Part shown: positions 1 to 10,111 of the stretch, piece after piece
Numbering within the stretch: the stretch's first letter is position 1
Layout: the number at the start of each line of letters is the position of its first letter
Source of the DNA: Zingiber officinale
Lineage: Eukaryota > Streptophyta > Magnoliopsida > Zingiberales > Zingiberaceae
Assembly: GCF_018446385.1 (NCBI RefSeq)
Contig: NC_055996.1
Span: 47,972,365-48,036,364, forward strand
Length of the DNA: 64,000 bases
Reading direction: 5' to 3'
The notes under the pieces: model-generated
The model's database searches: none
What the model was told of the DNA's origin: nothing
Seen by the model: the letters and a program-made list of their open reading frames with translations, nothing else
Program-made: the position numbers and the translations under genes

Positions 1-965
1 AATGGATGCATGTAACAATCCAATGCCACTAAGTTTACCCATCATGAATCCGATCCATCCCAACACAATTGAGCATTAGATCTAATTCTATGATACACAC
101 CTTAAATCTGAAATAAAATCCAATTACCAAACCATTACCTCTGCTTCTTCAGCGATAGATGGTGGCACAACTCGAACCAGCCACTAGTAGAGCCAGTAAC
201 TGGTTGTCGACAGTGTTGTGGTTGAAACGACAATGGGCAGAGGTGCGGCGGAGAAAGATCAGATCTAGAGCACAAGTGGCATCATAGAGAGAAGGATCGG
301 CGAATCCAACTAGGGCAGAGGGAAGGCGATCTGTGGTGAAGATGGGAGGCTCGGCCGGTGTGGGGTGAGCAACACCGATGAGCTCGAAGTGGGCGATCGA
401 AAGAGGGGTAGTGGATCCAAGCTAGGGTATGCCTCAGCGATGGATGACCTCTCCTGCGATCAGGAAAATGCTCGATCTAGATCTGCGCTGGAAATGAAGA
501 GAGGAGGTGGTTCTCGTGATCGCTGGCGACGAGCGACGACCTGTGATGGCCAGCGGCAGCACAGAAAGGGGAAAATAGAGGAATTGGCGTGAGGTGGAGA
601 AGGATGGAAGAGGGAGGAGTTGTGCCCGATCTCCCTTGGCCGCTGTTTTTTACGTGGGGAGAAGAAACGTTGTGAGGCGGCGTCTGTTAGGGAAGTCGAA
701 GAGATCGGCGGCGGTGGCTCGGCATCGTGAGAGGGGAGAGGCGGCGTCGGGTGAGGCTTAGGGCATGAGTAAGAAACAAAGGAAAAGAAAAAGAATAAGA
801 AAAGAAAATAAATAAATTAATTAAATAGTTTCTCGTTCAAACAGGGTAGCTTAAACAGACTTTTCCCTAGCCTAATAATTGATCCCCTTAACATACGCTA
901 TACGAGCTCCGAAAAATTCCCAGAAAATTCCTAAAATTTTCCTTAAGGCTATTCGTCCTTTTGTC
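1..965 (-). mobile_element. Ty3/gypsy LTR fragment, antisense
   Basis: Read on the minus strand, 780-965 resembles the start of the better preserved gypsy LTR at 16136-19302: an A/T-rich run, then 'GGAATTTTTCGGAGCTCGTA', a purine-rich stretch, and a GC-rich leader-like block (plus 150-780) with many CG dinucleotides. No terminus or target duplication is visible. The short reading frame at 365-592 lies inside the GC-rich block, is not similar to anything I recognise and is probably not coding. The family assignment rests only on this resemblance. Confidence 0.4.
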
Positions 966-975
966 AGTATTTTAC

Positions 976-2790
976 AAAAAAAAAGCGTTTAAAATGCAGA
1001 AGTTGGACCTAGAGAGATCCGAATCATATGAAATAAGTTCCTATGGGTTCGTATCATTCTCCTGATCATAATGATGGCCTCAAATAACTAATAAAATTTT
1101 TTAATCGTAATAGTAATTAGATGGAGTCTATAAACCTTAAGACTTGGTGAAAAAGAGTTAGAGTTTGAAAATGGTTAGGTGATTTTGATATCCAAAAATC
1201 ACTCACCTAAATATATTGTGTGAAAAAAAGTTTAAGGCCATCATTATGATCAGGAGATTGATACGAACCTATAGGAACTTGTTTCATATGATTTCGAGCT
1301 CTCTACATCCATCTTCTGCATTTTATACTTATTTATTTTAATTTTTGAAAAAAATTAAATTTTGCGATGAACATAGAAATTCGTCCCAAATCTGGGACAA
1401 ACTCAGAAGTTCATCACAAATTTGGGACGAAATTTCAAATTCGTCCCAAAATTGTTTTCTTTAGGGTAGATTTTTAAAAATTGGAGGATGACCCTAGAGA
1501 GTTCAGAATGACACGAAACAAGTTTCTATGGATTCGTATCGATCTCCTGATCTTACTAATGGGCTCAAACATAATTTTTAACCAATACACAGACATTTAT
1601 AAAGTTTAGGAATAAGAATCAAATATTTATTACTCGTTCAGGGAAAAAAGTTTATAATCATCAGTATATTTCTTAACCCCATTAATAAGATTAGGAGAAC
1701 AATACAAACCCATTGAAACTTGTTTTGTGTCATTCCGAGCTCTCTAGGACATCTTCCAATTTTTAAAAGTATAACTTAAAAAGAATTTGGGACGAACTTG
1801 GAAATTCATCCCAAATTAGGGGTGATCTTCTAAGTTTATCCCTAATTTGGGACAAATTTCCAAATTCGTCGCAAAAATTAATTTTTTCAAAAATAAAAAA
1901 TATACATTTAAAATGCGGAATATGGACCTAGAGAACTCCGAATCATATGAAACAAATTCCTATGTGTTCATATCGATTTCTTGATCACAATGATGACCTC
2001 AAATAACTTATAAATTTTTTTAATCATAAAAATAATTAGATGTTGTCTATAAACCTTAATACTTGGTGAAAAAGAGTTGAGTTTGAAAATGGTTAGGTGA
2101 TTTTGATATCCAAAAATCACTCACCTAAACATATTGTGTGAAAAAATGTTTGAGGTCATCATTGTGATTAGGAGATTGATACGAACTCATAGGAACTTGT
2201 TTCTTGTGATTCCGAGCTCTCTAACTCCATCTTCCGCATTTTATACGCATTTATTTTGATTTTTGAAAAAAATAAATTTTGCGACAAACTTAGAAATTCG
2301 TCCCAAATCTGGGATGAACTCAGAAGTTCGTTGAAAATTTGGGATGAAATTTTAAATTTGTCCCCAAATTTTTTTTTAGGTTAGAATTTTAAAAATTGGA
2401 AGATGACCCTAGAGAGCTTGGAATGACATGAAACAAGTTTCTATGGGTTCATATCAATCTTCTGATCTTATAATGAGTTCAAACATAATTTTTAACCAAT
2501 ACACTAATGTTTATATATTTTTGGAACAAGAATTAAATATTTATTACTCGTTCAGGGTAAAAAGTTAATAATCATCAGTATATTTGTTAAAAATTATGTT
2601 TGACCCCATTAATAAGATCAAAAGAACGATACGAACCCATAGAAACTTGTTTCGTGTCATTCCAAGCTTTGTAGGGTCATTTTCCAATTTTTAAACATAT
2701 AACTTAAATTTTGGGATGAAATTGGAAATTCATCCCAAATTTGGGACAAATTTCGCGACGAATTTAAATTTGTCACTAAAATCCCTAATA
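976..2790. repeat. Two tandem ~920-bp units made of inverted arms
   Basis: The block starting near 976 is repeated about 920 bp later (compare the segments at 993 and 1913). Each unit holds two inverted-repeat modules with arms of about 75 bp (1009-1084 against 1230-1306, and 1492-1580 against about 1660-1760). The arms of the two modules are also alike, giving four related arms per unit and eight in all. Between modules lie many copies of GGGACGAA/TTCGTCCC. Such short motifs in both orientations are typical of CACTA subterminal regions, and a CACTA transposase remnant follows downstream. The origin is inference; no CACTA terminus is seen here. Confidence 0.6.
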
Positions 2791-2819
2791 TTCCCGATCC
2801 CTACCCTGACCTAATTCTT

Positions 2820-3640
2820 TATCTCCTCTTCTCTTCTCAGCTCGTTGGCGGCGGCGGCTTGAAGGCTTCTCCATCCCTTCCGGGCGCACGATCTCTGGCA
2901 GGTAAGGTTCGTTTTCTCTCCCTCTCTTCTCTAGCATACTGGGCGCACCGCGCTAGCCGCTGCCCGGTCGCAGCGGCTGATCTTTAATGGCAGGCTTCTC
3001 CATCCCTTCCGAACACGATCTCACAAGTAAAGTTCATTTTGTCTCACTCTCTTCTCCAGCATACTGGGCACACCGCGCCGGCCGCTGCCTGGTCGCGACG
3101 GCTGTTCATTCATGGCAGCGATCGATGACCAACGTCGCCAAGGGGCCACCAGCTATCGCCAAGGGGCCGCCAATTATCGCCAGGGGCCGCCAGTTGCCAC
3201 CAGGCCACCGACGGGCATCGACCATAATTGTTTGGTCGTGTCGACCGCTGACGACCATTGGTGGCCGCTGGTGGCCGCTGGTGGCCTAGGCAACAGCTGC
3301 CAGCCCCCTGGCGACGTTGGCGGCCGGTCGCCCCCGCCTGTGACGCCTAGGGGGGTCGCTGCCAGTATCCTGCTGCCGTCGACAGACGCTGCTGGTCATG
3401 GCGACTGTTCTTGCACAGCATGCGCGGGGCATCGGATCTAGCCGTGGCTGGCCCCCTGCCGATCAGGGTGGGTGTCTCCCGGCCCCCTATATGCCACTGG
3501 TGGCCGTCAGTGGCCGTCAATGGCCTAGGCAGCCGATGTCGGCCCGAGGGTCACTGTCGGCCCCCATCGATTGCTGTCGGCCACCAACGCTTGGCTGTGT
3601 CTCCGTCGTTGTCCGAGGATATATTTTTTTTTAGAATCAT
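2820..3640 (+). other. GC-rich leader-like region with 129-bp tandem duplication
   Basis: The base composition changes sharply from A/T-rich to GC-rich. A segment starting at 2864 recurs at 2993 (offset 129 bp). Downstream (3120-3600) short GC-rich phrases such as CCAAGGGGCCGCCA recur. Each copy of the duplication contains a donor-like GTAAGG or GTAAAG. The position, upstream of transposase-related sequence, suggests a 5' leader of the CACTA gene. The overlapping reading frames here (2987-3677) are in several frames and look like by-products of GC-rich repeats. Confidence 0.4.
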
Positions 3641-3931
3641 ATATATAATTGTAAACATTATATTGTTGTTTGTGTAGATTTGTATTAGATGTAGTTTGGA
3701 GAGACGCTCGTTGTTGTGCTCATTGTTGTTCTCCTTTGTCAGGTATATGTATCTAGACTTGTTTATTAATAATGATAGTAATAATGATACTGTGTTTGTC
3801 TATTATACTATCTCTTATTTTTATTTTGGTTGTTATATTGTATTTTCATATGTATGTGCACTTGGTACATATTTACCATTAGTTTGTTGTCTAGAAGTTT
3901 TTATTAATGTAATTTAATGTAAACAAACAAA

Positions 3932-5065
3932 ATGCAAAATGAAAGAGGTTGGATGTATAACAAGAATTTACCTGATCGCCGGGGTTTAACTGATGAGTTT
4001 ATCACTGGCTTGAGGCAATTTTTGAATTTTGCATGTAGTCAAGTTGAGTATATTGATGGCAATAAGATAAGGTGTCCATGCAGAAAGTGTCACAATGAAA
4101 AATTTTTACCCTTTAATAAAGTTGAAGAACATCTTTATAGATTTGGATTTACCCTAAATTACTATAATTGGACATCTCATGGTGAACCGTCCATATCTGA
4201 TGAGGATTATGAATGAAATATATAAGTCTCAGTTAGTGGTGATCACAATTATTATAATCAACTAAATCCATATCAGAGGATGATAATTGATGTTGCAGGT
4301 CAGACTTTCAATCCCGACATGTGTGGTACAAGTTCTAGTTATCCTCCACTAGTTGAACAAATGTTTACTACTTATACATCACCATTGGAGGAGGTAGAAG
4401 TACAGGTGTTGATGAAACATATAATAAATTTCAAGAAGTGTTGCATGCTGCTGATGAACCATTATGGGCTGGTTGTGACTCTCATACTAAATTATCTCTC
4501 ACTGCAAGATTGTTGAATGTAAGGCAGAGTGTAATTGTCGAAAGATTGTTTTAATAAATTTGTTCAAACTTTTGAAGAGTCGCGTGATCATATATTGCCC
4601 AATGATTTTTATAGTATGAAAAAACTTGTTAAAGAATTAGGTCTTCCGGTGGAAAGAATTGATGTATGTAGAGGTGGTTGTATGCTATATTGGGGAGATA
4701 ATGCAGATGCAGATGTTTGTAAATTCTATAATCAAGATATGTACAAGAGCACCAGAAGGAATCAACAACGACGTAAATCACACAGTCAGATGTTTTATTT
4801 GCCTTTAACTCCTAGGTTATAAAGGTTGTGTGCATCAAAGACAACTGTTGAACACATAACTTGACATGCAAATCATCAAACAGAAGAGGGGTTAATATGG
4901 CATCCATCTGATGCAGAGGCATGGAAAAATTTTGATAGAACATATCTAAAATTTGTAAAGGAGATTCGAAACATTAGATTAGATTTGTGTGCTGATGGTT
5001 TTGCTCTAGTTGGTAAATCAGGAAGAAATTATTCATGTTGGCCAGTTATCATAACTTCGTATAAT
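3932..5065 (+). pseudogene. CACTA (En/Spm) transposase remnant, TNP2 type
   Basis: The first segment (3932-4213) matches the transposase-associated domain of plant CACTA proteins: a start like 'MYNKNLPDRRGLTDEFITGL' and a Cys-rich CPCRKCHN motif. A middle segment in other frames (4280-4515) contains LHAADEPLWAGC and LSLTARLLN. A third segment (4535 onward) holds CRGGCMLYW and, after a stop, WHPSDAEAW, typical of the TNP2 domain. Stops at 4214 and after 4818, plus frame changes, show it is dead; several stops fit single C-to-T or G-to-A changes (CAA to TAA, TGG to TGA). The homology ends exactly at 5065, where another CACTA terminus begins, so the catalytic remainder is missing from the window. 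The family is secure; the element's left terminus is not seen. Confidence 0.88.
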
Positions 5066-5350
5066 CACTACAAGAAAACATGGCCTCAGAGACGAAAAAA
5101 TCTATCTCTGAAAGCTAATTTTCTGTCTCTATAGAAAATTTGAGACAGAATATTCCGTCTCTAAAATCCATTATTAAAAGCCCCGTTGCTAATTTAAGAG
5201 ACGGAAATATTTCGTCTTTAATTTAAAAACAAATTAGAAATCAGTTTATAAATCTATTTTTAAATTGACCAAATTAATTTAGCTTCAAATACAAATTCCG
5301 TCTCTAAATTTTGTTTTAAATCCATCATTAATCTATCTTAAATAACATAT
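5066..5350. mobile_element. CACTA element terminus with subterminal repeats
   Basis: The sequence begins CACTACAAGAAAACATGGCC, the canonical plant CACTA terminus, and is preceded by AAT, a possible 3-bp target duplication. The next ~250 bp hold repeated GAGACGGAA / TTCCGTCTC motifs in both orientations, the usual transposase-binding subterminal array. It interrupts the TNP2 pseudogene. I do not find the matching inverted terminus (TTTTCTTGTAGTG) to the right, so the far boundary is unknown. Confidence 0.8.
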
Positions 5351-7356
5351 CAAATATAATTTTGATATGTTTATAAATCTGTTTATAAATCAATAGCTAA
5401 TATTTTTTATTATATTCTATTTATATATTCTTATTTACATATTACCTTTACAAGAAACACTCACACATTTCAAATAATTAAAAATATTTAAAATAACTAA
5501 TTTCTAATCCAAAAGTATAATACAATTAATATTGAGATAATAAATATTCACAGCATCTAAATAAATTTCACCATAATCAAATTGTAAGATACTGATAAAT
5601 TTTTAAATCCAAGTACAATAATTTAATATGTATTTCATCTATCACAACGCTCATGAGGACCAGATCCTTTTGGATATGAATGATTATATATTCCACCTCT
5701 TGAATCATCTTACGAACCATCTTCTTGAGTTTTTCTTCAATTTTCCTACCTTCCCCGATAAGTTTTTCTTTACGAATACCAATTTGTTGTCAATAAACTG
5801 GGTGTCTTGCTTTCTTTTATGCATTCATTCAAAAAATTCTCGTCCCAAATCTTTTTTCTACAATCATATATAACATATGTCAATATAAAATAAAACAATT
5901 GAGATACAAATTGGATTATGCATGTAAATTGAATAATTTTGAAAAAGAAAACATTTTTAGGTAAATTATGAGTTCTTGTGTCATGTCGATGTTGTCAATG
6001 TTAAAATCTATGACTTAACAAGTACATGAATGGAAGATAACTTTTACAAGATAGAATGAGTTGTGAAAATGATAATCATGATGGCTGGATTAGTTGAATG
6101 CAAGATAATGAATGGAAGAATTGGTGATGAAAAAAATAAAGATTACTAGTATTCAATTTGAACGTTGAAGCATGACAAAGCATGTCTAATCAACACACTA
6201 TAAAACACATTGGAATCATAACAAATATCATAAGATATAGTACTACTATCAACGTTGTCAATGCATTTTAGTGATTGAGAATTGCATATGCTCTTGTTAT
6301 TCATATATACTACACTTTGTCAACATGTTTCATGAAACAAAATAAAAGAAAAATTACTGAATTGATCAAATTGAAACCTGACATTTCTATGGGAAATTAT
6401 ATCTCATGACATTATGTAATGTATGAAACAAATGACAAGGTTAGCAAAAGTTTAATAAAGTTTTGGAACACAAAGAATAAAATGAACAAGTTTTTTATTT
6501 TTGTTAAGGAAAACATCCTAATTGATGCTAAAATTTATCAAATCCCAATACCTAAACTAACATAAAATGAGCCATAAAGAAGAGGCACATGAATATTTCC
6601 TACAAAATTTTTGAAATGGTTAGGCAAAAGCAGCACAAAAGAAAAGAGGAATAAATAAATAGGAGAGATTTGGGCTATTTGGGAAATAAGCATACCCACC
6701 ACAGCTAGATGTCTATGCTCAATAGTTTTAGGAACTTGATCATCAATATTTGATCCATAATCAATTGTCCATGTACTGCTACTTCTTCCCTAATGATGAA
6801 GAAGAAAGGATATTTCATCCAAAAAAAAACAAAGAAGGATACAAGAAATTTCAATAAAGTGCATTACACAATGTATTCAAAAAAAATGAGGAACAAAAAA
6901 AAGCTAGATAAAAAAACTTATCTTCAAAAGATATGACCCTACAAAGGCTTCATCTCCTTTTGAGGATATTTCATCCAAAATAATGAAGAAGGAAAAAAAG
7001 AAATTTCAATAAAGGACATTACACAATGTATCCAGAAAAATGAGGAAAAAAAAAAGCTAGATAAAAAAACTTATCTTCAAAAGATATGACCCTACAAAGG
7101 CTTCATCTCCTTCTGACATTCATCTAGTATGCCTTAACAATGTTGGTTCAACATTATGTACAAGATAAAACAAAAAAAAATGCATTACTTATTTTAAGGA
7201 TAAAATAGTGATTGCTTCAACACCAAAGAAACAATATGACATGGAATGAAATAATGAATCATGTAGAGTAGTATCACCGTAAACAACATATTTTTCAAGC
7301 ACAAATATTCCTGAAAGGTCTTAGAAATGAATTGATACAGATGTGAATAACTATAC
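5351..7356. other. A/T-rich interior of CACTA element, no gene seen
   Basis: About 2 kb of A/T-rich sequence with no convincing coding segment. It contains a tandem duplication of ~155 bp (6805-6961 and 6962-7114); both copies carry the same segment 'CTTATCTTCAAAAGATATGA'. The 81-residue frame at 5628-5873 is Phe/Leu-rich, resembles nothing I know and is probably chance. Confidence 0.4.
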
Positions 7357-7911
7357 CTCCATAATGTTGGGATTATTCCATGGCCCTTTATTAAACTTCA
7401 AACATCCACCTTTACTAGAGCAAGTGCATAAGTCACTCAAGAAATCTAGAAGTTGGCTGAAATTTGAAGAGCATGTAATTTAATCATCAAAAGAACAAAT
7501 ATTAGTAGCATCACGAAGAGAAAGATATGACCGTATAAAGAGTTGATAAGTTCAAGCAATACAATCTAGAACTTTGTTCCCAATACCTTCGTGATATAGT
7601 AATCAAAACGTATTGCAATAAATACTAGAAAATGAGACACTTTCAATATTAGAAAACTTACATGTATCTTTGAAGTTGTTTTTGGGTCAAGAAAACCTTT
7701 AATGGTGTTCCAAAGGAGCCTAAAGCCAGTACTAACATTGACAATGAACATCTCATGAAAAGTCTGCACTTTAGCAAGCAAAATATTAAAGAGAGGAATA
7801 ACAAAGATGATGAAAATGGATAAAGTCCAATACCTCAGGATAGTAGTCTCCATCAAATTTCTGCATTTTGAGCAAAGGAACTCTAGCTATCTTGATGAAA
7901 TTCTTTAAACC
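7357..7911 (-). pseudogene. SEC14-like phosphatidylinositol transfer protein fragment
   Basis: Four exon-like segments on the minus strand give consecutive parts of the CRAL-TRIO/SEC14 domain of plant SFH-type proteins. 7911-7834 (26 codons) ends in FDGDYYPE. 7763-7662 (34 codons) contains [15 protein letters not shown] and [11 protein letters not shown]. 7586-~7540 begins VLGTKF. 7456-7357 holds CTCSSKGGCL and GPWNNP. Acceptors (TTAG, GTGCAG, CGAAG, TTTCAG) and a GTAAGT donor lie at the expected places, and the first three exons join in phase 0. An in-frame TAG follows VLGTKF where the family has Gln, fitting CAG to TAG, and the donor after 7540 looks lost. The N-terminal lobe and C-terminal half are absent. 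Family proteins move phosphatidylinositol/phosphatidylcholine between membranes; this copy is a captured or leftover fragment. Confidence 0.85.
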
Positions 7912-7957
7912 CTAACTCAGTGGAATGCAACTTGAAAGATCAGTATCGCGACTTGTT

Positions 7958-8384
7958 CAAGGGCACGCAGCTGCTGTCAAATCATGGTTAATTCCAAAGG
8001 AAGATATTGAAGCAACAACTAGAGCTGCACATGAAGATTCAGCATAAGAGCCAAAGAGGTCAGACCCCATTCCAACAATGTCACCGACATTGTCGGCAAT
8101 AACAGCTGGGTTCCTTTGATCATCCTCGGGAATGTTCCTCTCGACCTTCCCAACCAGATCAACCCCAACATCAGCAACTTTGGTATAGATACTGCCACCA
8201 ACCCTACCAAAGAGAGCCATGGAAGACCCCCAAGGCCATAGCCAGTGATAGCCTCAAAAAGACCTTCCCAGTCATCACCATAATACAATTTGAATAAGTT
8301 AATAGAAATAAAGAGAAGCAAAAGTCCATTAGCGACTAGCAAAAAGGCCATGACAGCGGCTGATCGGAATGCAGTGATGAAAAA
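7958..8384 (-). pseudogene. Vacuolar H+-pyrophosphatase fragment
   Basis: The minus strand gives [33 protein letters not shown], then in another frame [28 protein letters not shown] and [17 protein letters not shown], which are hallmark segments of the plant type I vacuolar proton-pumping pyrophosphatase. One G is missing from a G run near 8223-8228, shifting the frame before MALFGRV. The conserved acidic motif DNVGDNVGD is shortened to DNVGD, a 4-residue loss in the pyrophosphate-binding site. Only about 135 residues of a protein of roughly 760 are present and the reading frame ends soon after 7960. It lies 46 bp from the SEC14 fragment in the same orientation, although the two genes are unrelated. 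Clearly non-functional. Confidence 0.9.
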
Positions 8385-8655
8385 TAATTATGGGCTCCTT
8401 CTTATTATGAGTGTGTTAGTCTCCCTGTGTTTAAGATAATGAATGTCCACTAATTAAGTAAGTTACTAACAACTCACTTAATTAATATCTGAGTCCAAGA
8501 GTAGTACCGCTCAACCTTATTGTCATGTCGGACTAAGTCCACCTGCAGGGTTTAACATAACAATCCTTATGAGCTCCTCTTAGGGACATTCTTAACCTAG
8601 ATAACTAGGACACATATTCCTTTTATAAACAACAACACATAATATAAGTAATATC
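8385..8655 (-). mobile_element. Copia-type LTR, antisense, left part
   Basis: With 28876-29355 this forms a single LTR-like sequence of about 750 bp on the minus strand, starting TGTTAGAGTGAATAC at 29355 and running to 'GGGAGACTAACA' and 'AAGAAGGAGCCC' near 8390-8430. It resembles a common plant copia LTR type. No internal sequence accompanies it, so it is a solo or truncated LTR. The exact left border against the H+-PPase fragment is uncertain. It is split by the copia element at 8656-28870. Confidence 0.6.
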
Positions 8656-9849
8656 TGTTGGTGCGGGAAGCATCCGACGATCGAACCTAAGTTTTGATAA
8701 TGGCAAAGGATTCAAAGTTAAGGTGCTTTGTTGTCTGACAGCTTTTACTGAGTGTTTCAGGAAAGTCCTAACTGCAGTTAGGCAAGGCAAAACCCTAGGG
8801 GGTGGTAACCTAGGTCATAGGGGGTGGTAACCCTATGAGGAAAGTCTTGGCAGGTCGATGGCTTCAGGCAAAAGTCCTAGGGGGTGGTAACCCTAGGTGA
8901 AAAGTCCTGGTGTCGTGAACCAGGTGAAAGTCTGAACTGGCCGGTGAAGCGGATGTTCAGTAGAAAGTCCGGAAGCATCGAGTGCCGAGCAAAAGTCGGT
9001 CGATCATGAGGACATCAAGTAAATCTCCGAGTGGAGTAGGTGAGGACGCGTTCCCGTAGAGGGAGTTGGCGTCGGGTCGACCTAGGGTTTCCGGTAGGAA
9101 ACCTGAAGAGACTGTCTACACTTTATTTATCATGTGTACTATGCTAACTTTGTTTTGCGGGGTATGTGTTTTGGACTAACACATTTTTAGAACAAAGGAG
9201 CAAGTTACAACTCGGATGAGCGAGGCGCCTCCATGGAGCTTGAGAGGCCAGCGCAGCAGACTGGAGGCGCCTTGAATGGAGCTCAAGGCGCCTTGGACCG
9301 GAGGTTGAAGGCGCCTTGGATAGGCTGAAGGCGCCTTGAACCAGATAGAGTTCGACCAGGTCAGTGCTGATCCACGCGGGTGACTCGGCTCGTTCAAGGC
9401 GCCTTGATGAACAGTATAAGGCGCCTTGAACCCTCTTTATAAGGGGTCTCGACCAGCAGCTCTCAATAACTTCTTCCAAGCAATCTTTCTGCTACAAGCT
9501 GCTCACGAGACGATCCCGAAGTGCTGCTATGAGACACCGACGACCCGGAGCTCCGAAATCTTCAGATTACGATATTGTCGTCGGTATAACTGTACTTTTT
9601 CATTATACTTAACTGTAATACTTGTACTCTTGTCGAGCTTATAGTTGTTGCCCACGGAAAGCGATCAAGGATCGCGGGCCTTCGAGTAGGAGTCGTCACA
9701 GGCTCCGAACGAAGTAAATTCCCTTGTCTTTCTGTGTGTTTGTTTCTTTCCGCTGCGTTAATTACTCTACGAACATTTTACGATTCCGATAATCGAACAA
9801 ATAGCCGCGAGCGCTATTCACCCCCCCTCTAGCGCGTCTCGATCCAACA
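8656..9849 (+). repeat. 5' LTR of outer element
   Basis: 1194 bp, against 1268 bp for the partner at 27603-28870. The U3 part holds a series of modules that each begin AAGTC and continue as an inverted repeat (for example CCTAACTGCAGTTAGG, CCTAGGG...CCCTAGG, CCTGGT...ACCAGG). The promoter-proximal part is full of GGCGCC palindromes (AAGGCGCCTT, GAGGCGCCTC). The 74-bp shortfall falls mainly in these palindromic parts: near 9000 the CCAGT...ACTGG module is lost, and one of the GAGGCGCCTC copies is lost near 9225-9245. Confidence 0.92.
9438..9442 (+). promoter_or_regulatory. TATA box of outer 5' LTR
   Basis: CTTTATAAGG lies about 410 bp before the LTR end, after the GGCGCC palindromes. The same site is at 28454-28458 in the 3' LTR. 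Typical position for the U3 promoter. Confidence 0.65.
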
Positions 9850-9851
9850 AT

Positions 9852-9863
9852 TGGTATCAGAGC
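9852..9863 (+). promoter_or_regulatory. Primer-binding site (initiator tRNA-Met type)
   Basis: TGGTATCAGAGC begins two bases after the LTR end, complementary to the 3' end of plant initiator tRNA-Met. Confidence 0.85.
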
Positions 9864-10111
9864 GGGGTCGTTTTGAATTGGTGCAACCACCTTTCAAAAC
9901 AAATTTTTCGCAGTTTTTTTTCATTTTCGGAGTCGAATTAGAATTTAGCCTTATAGCTATATTCTAATTTTTGTTTCCCTCGAATCGACTTTTGCTCGAA
10001 GTAGGTGCAACACCACTCGAGCTCATTTTTATTATTCTTTATTCCAGCACTACTAATCCAAGACTTAGTCTTGGAACATATTCTGTTGTTTTCTTTTGTT
10101 ACATATTATAA

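Noticed and set aside
9144..9479. Reading frames within the copia LTRs (also 28112-28495, 15805-16143, 25545-25915)
   Set aside because: They arise from GGCGCC palindrome-rich LTR sequence; no homology and different between LTR partners.
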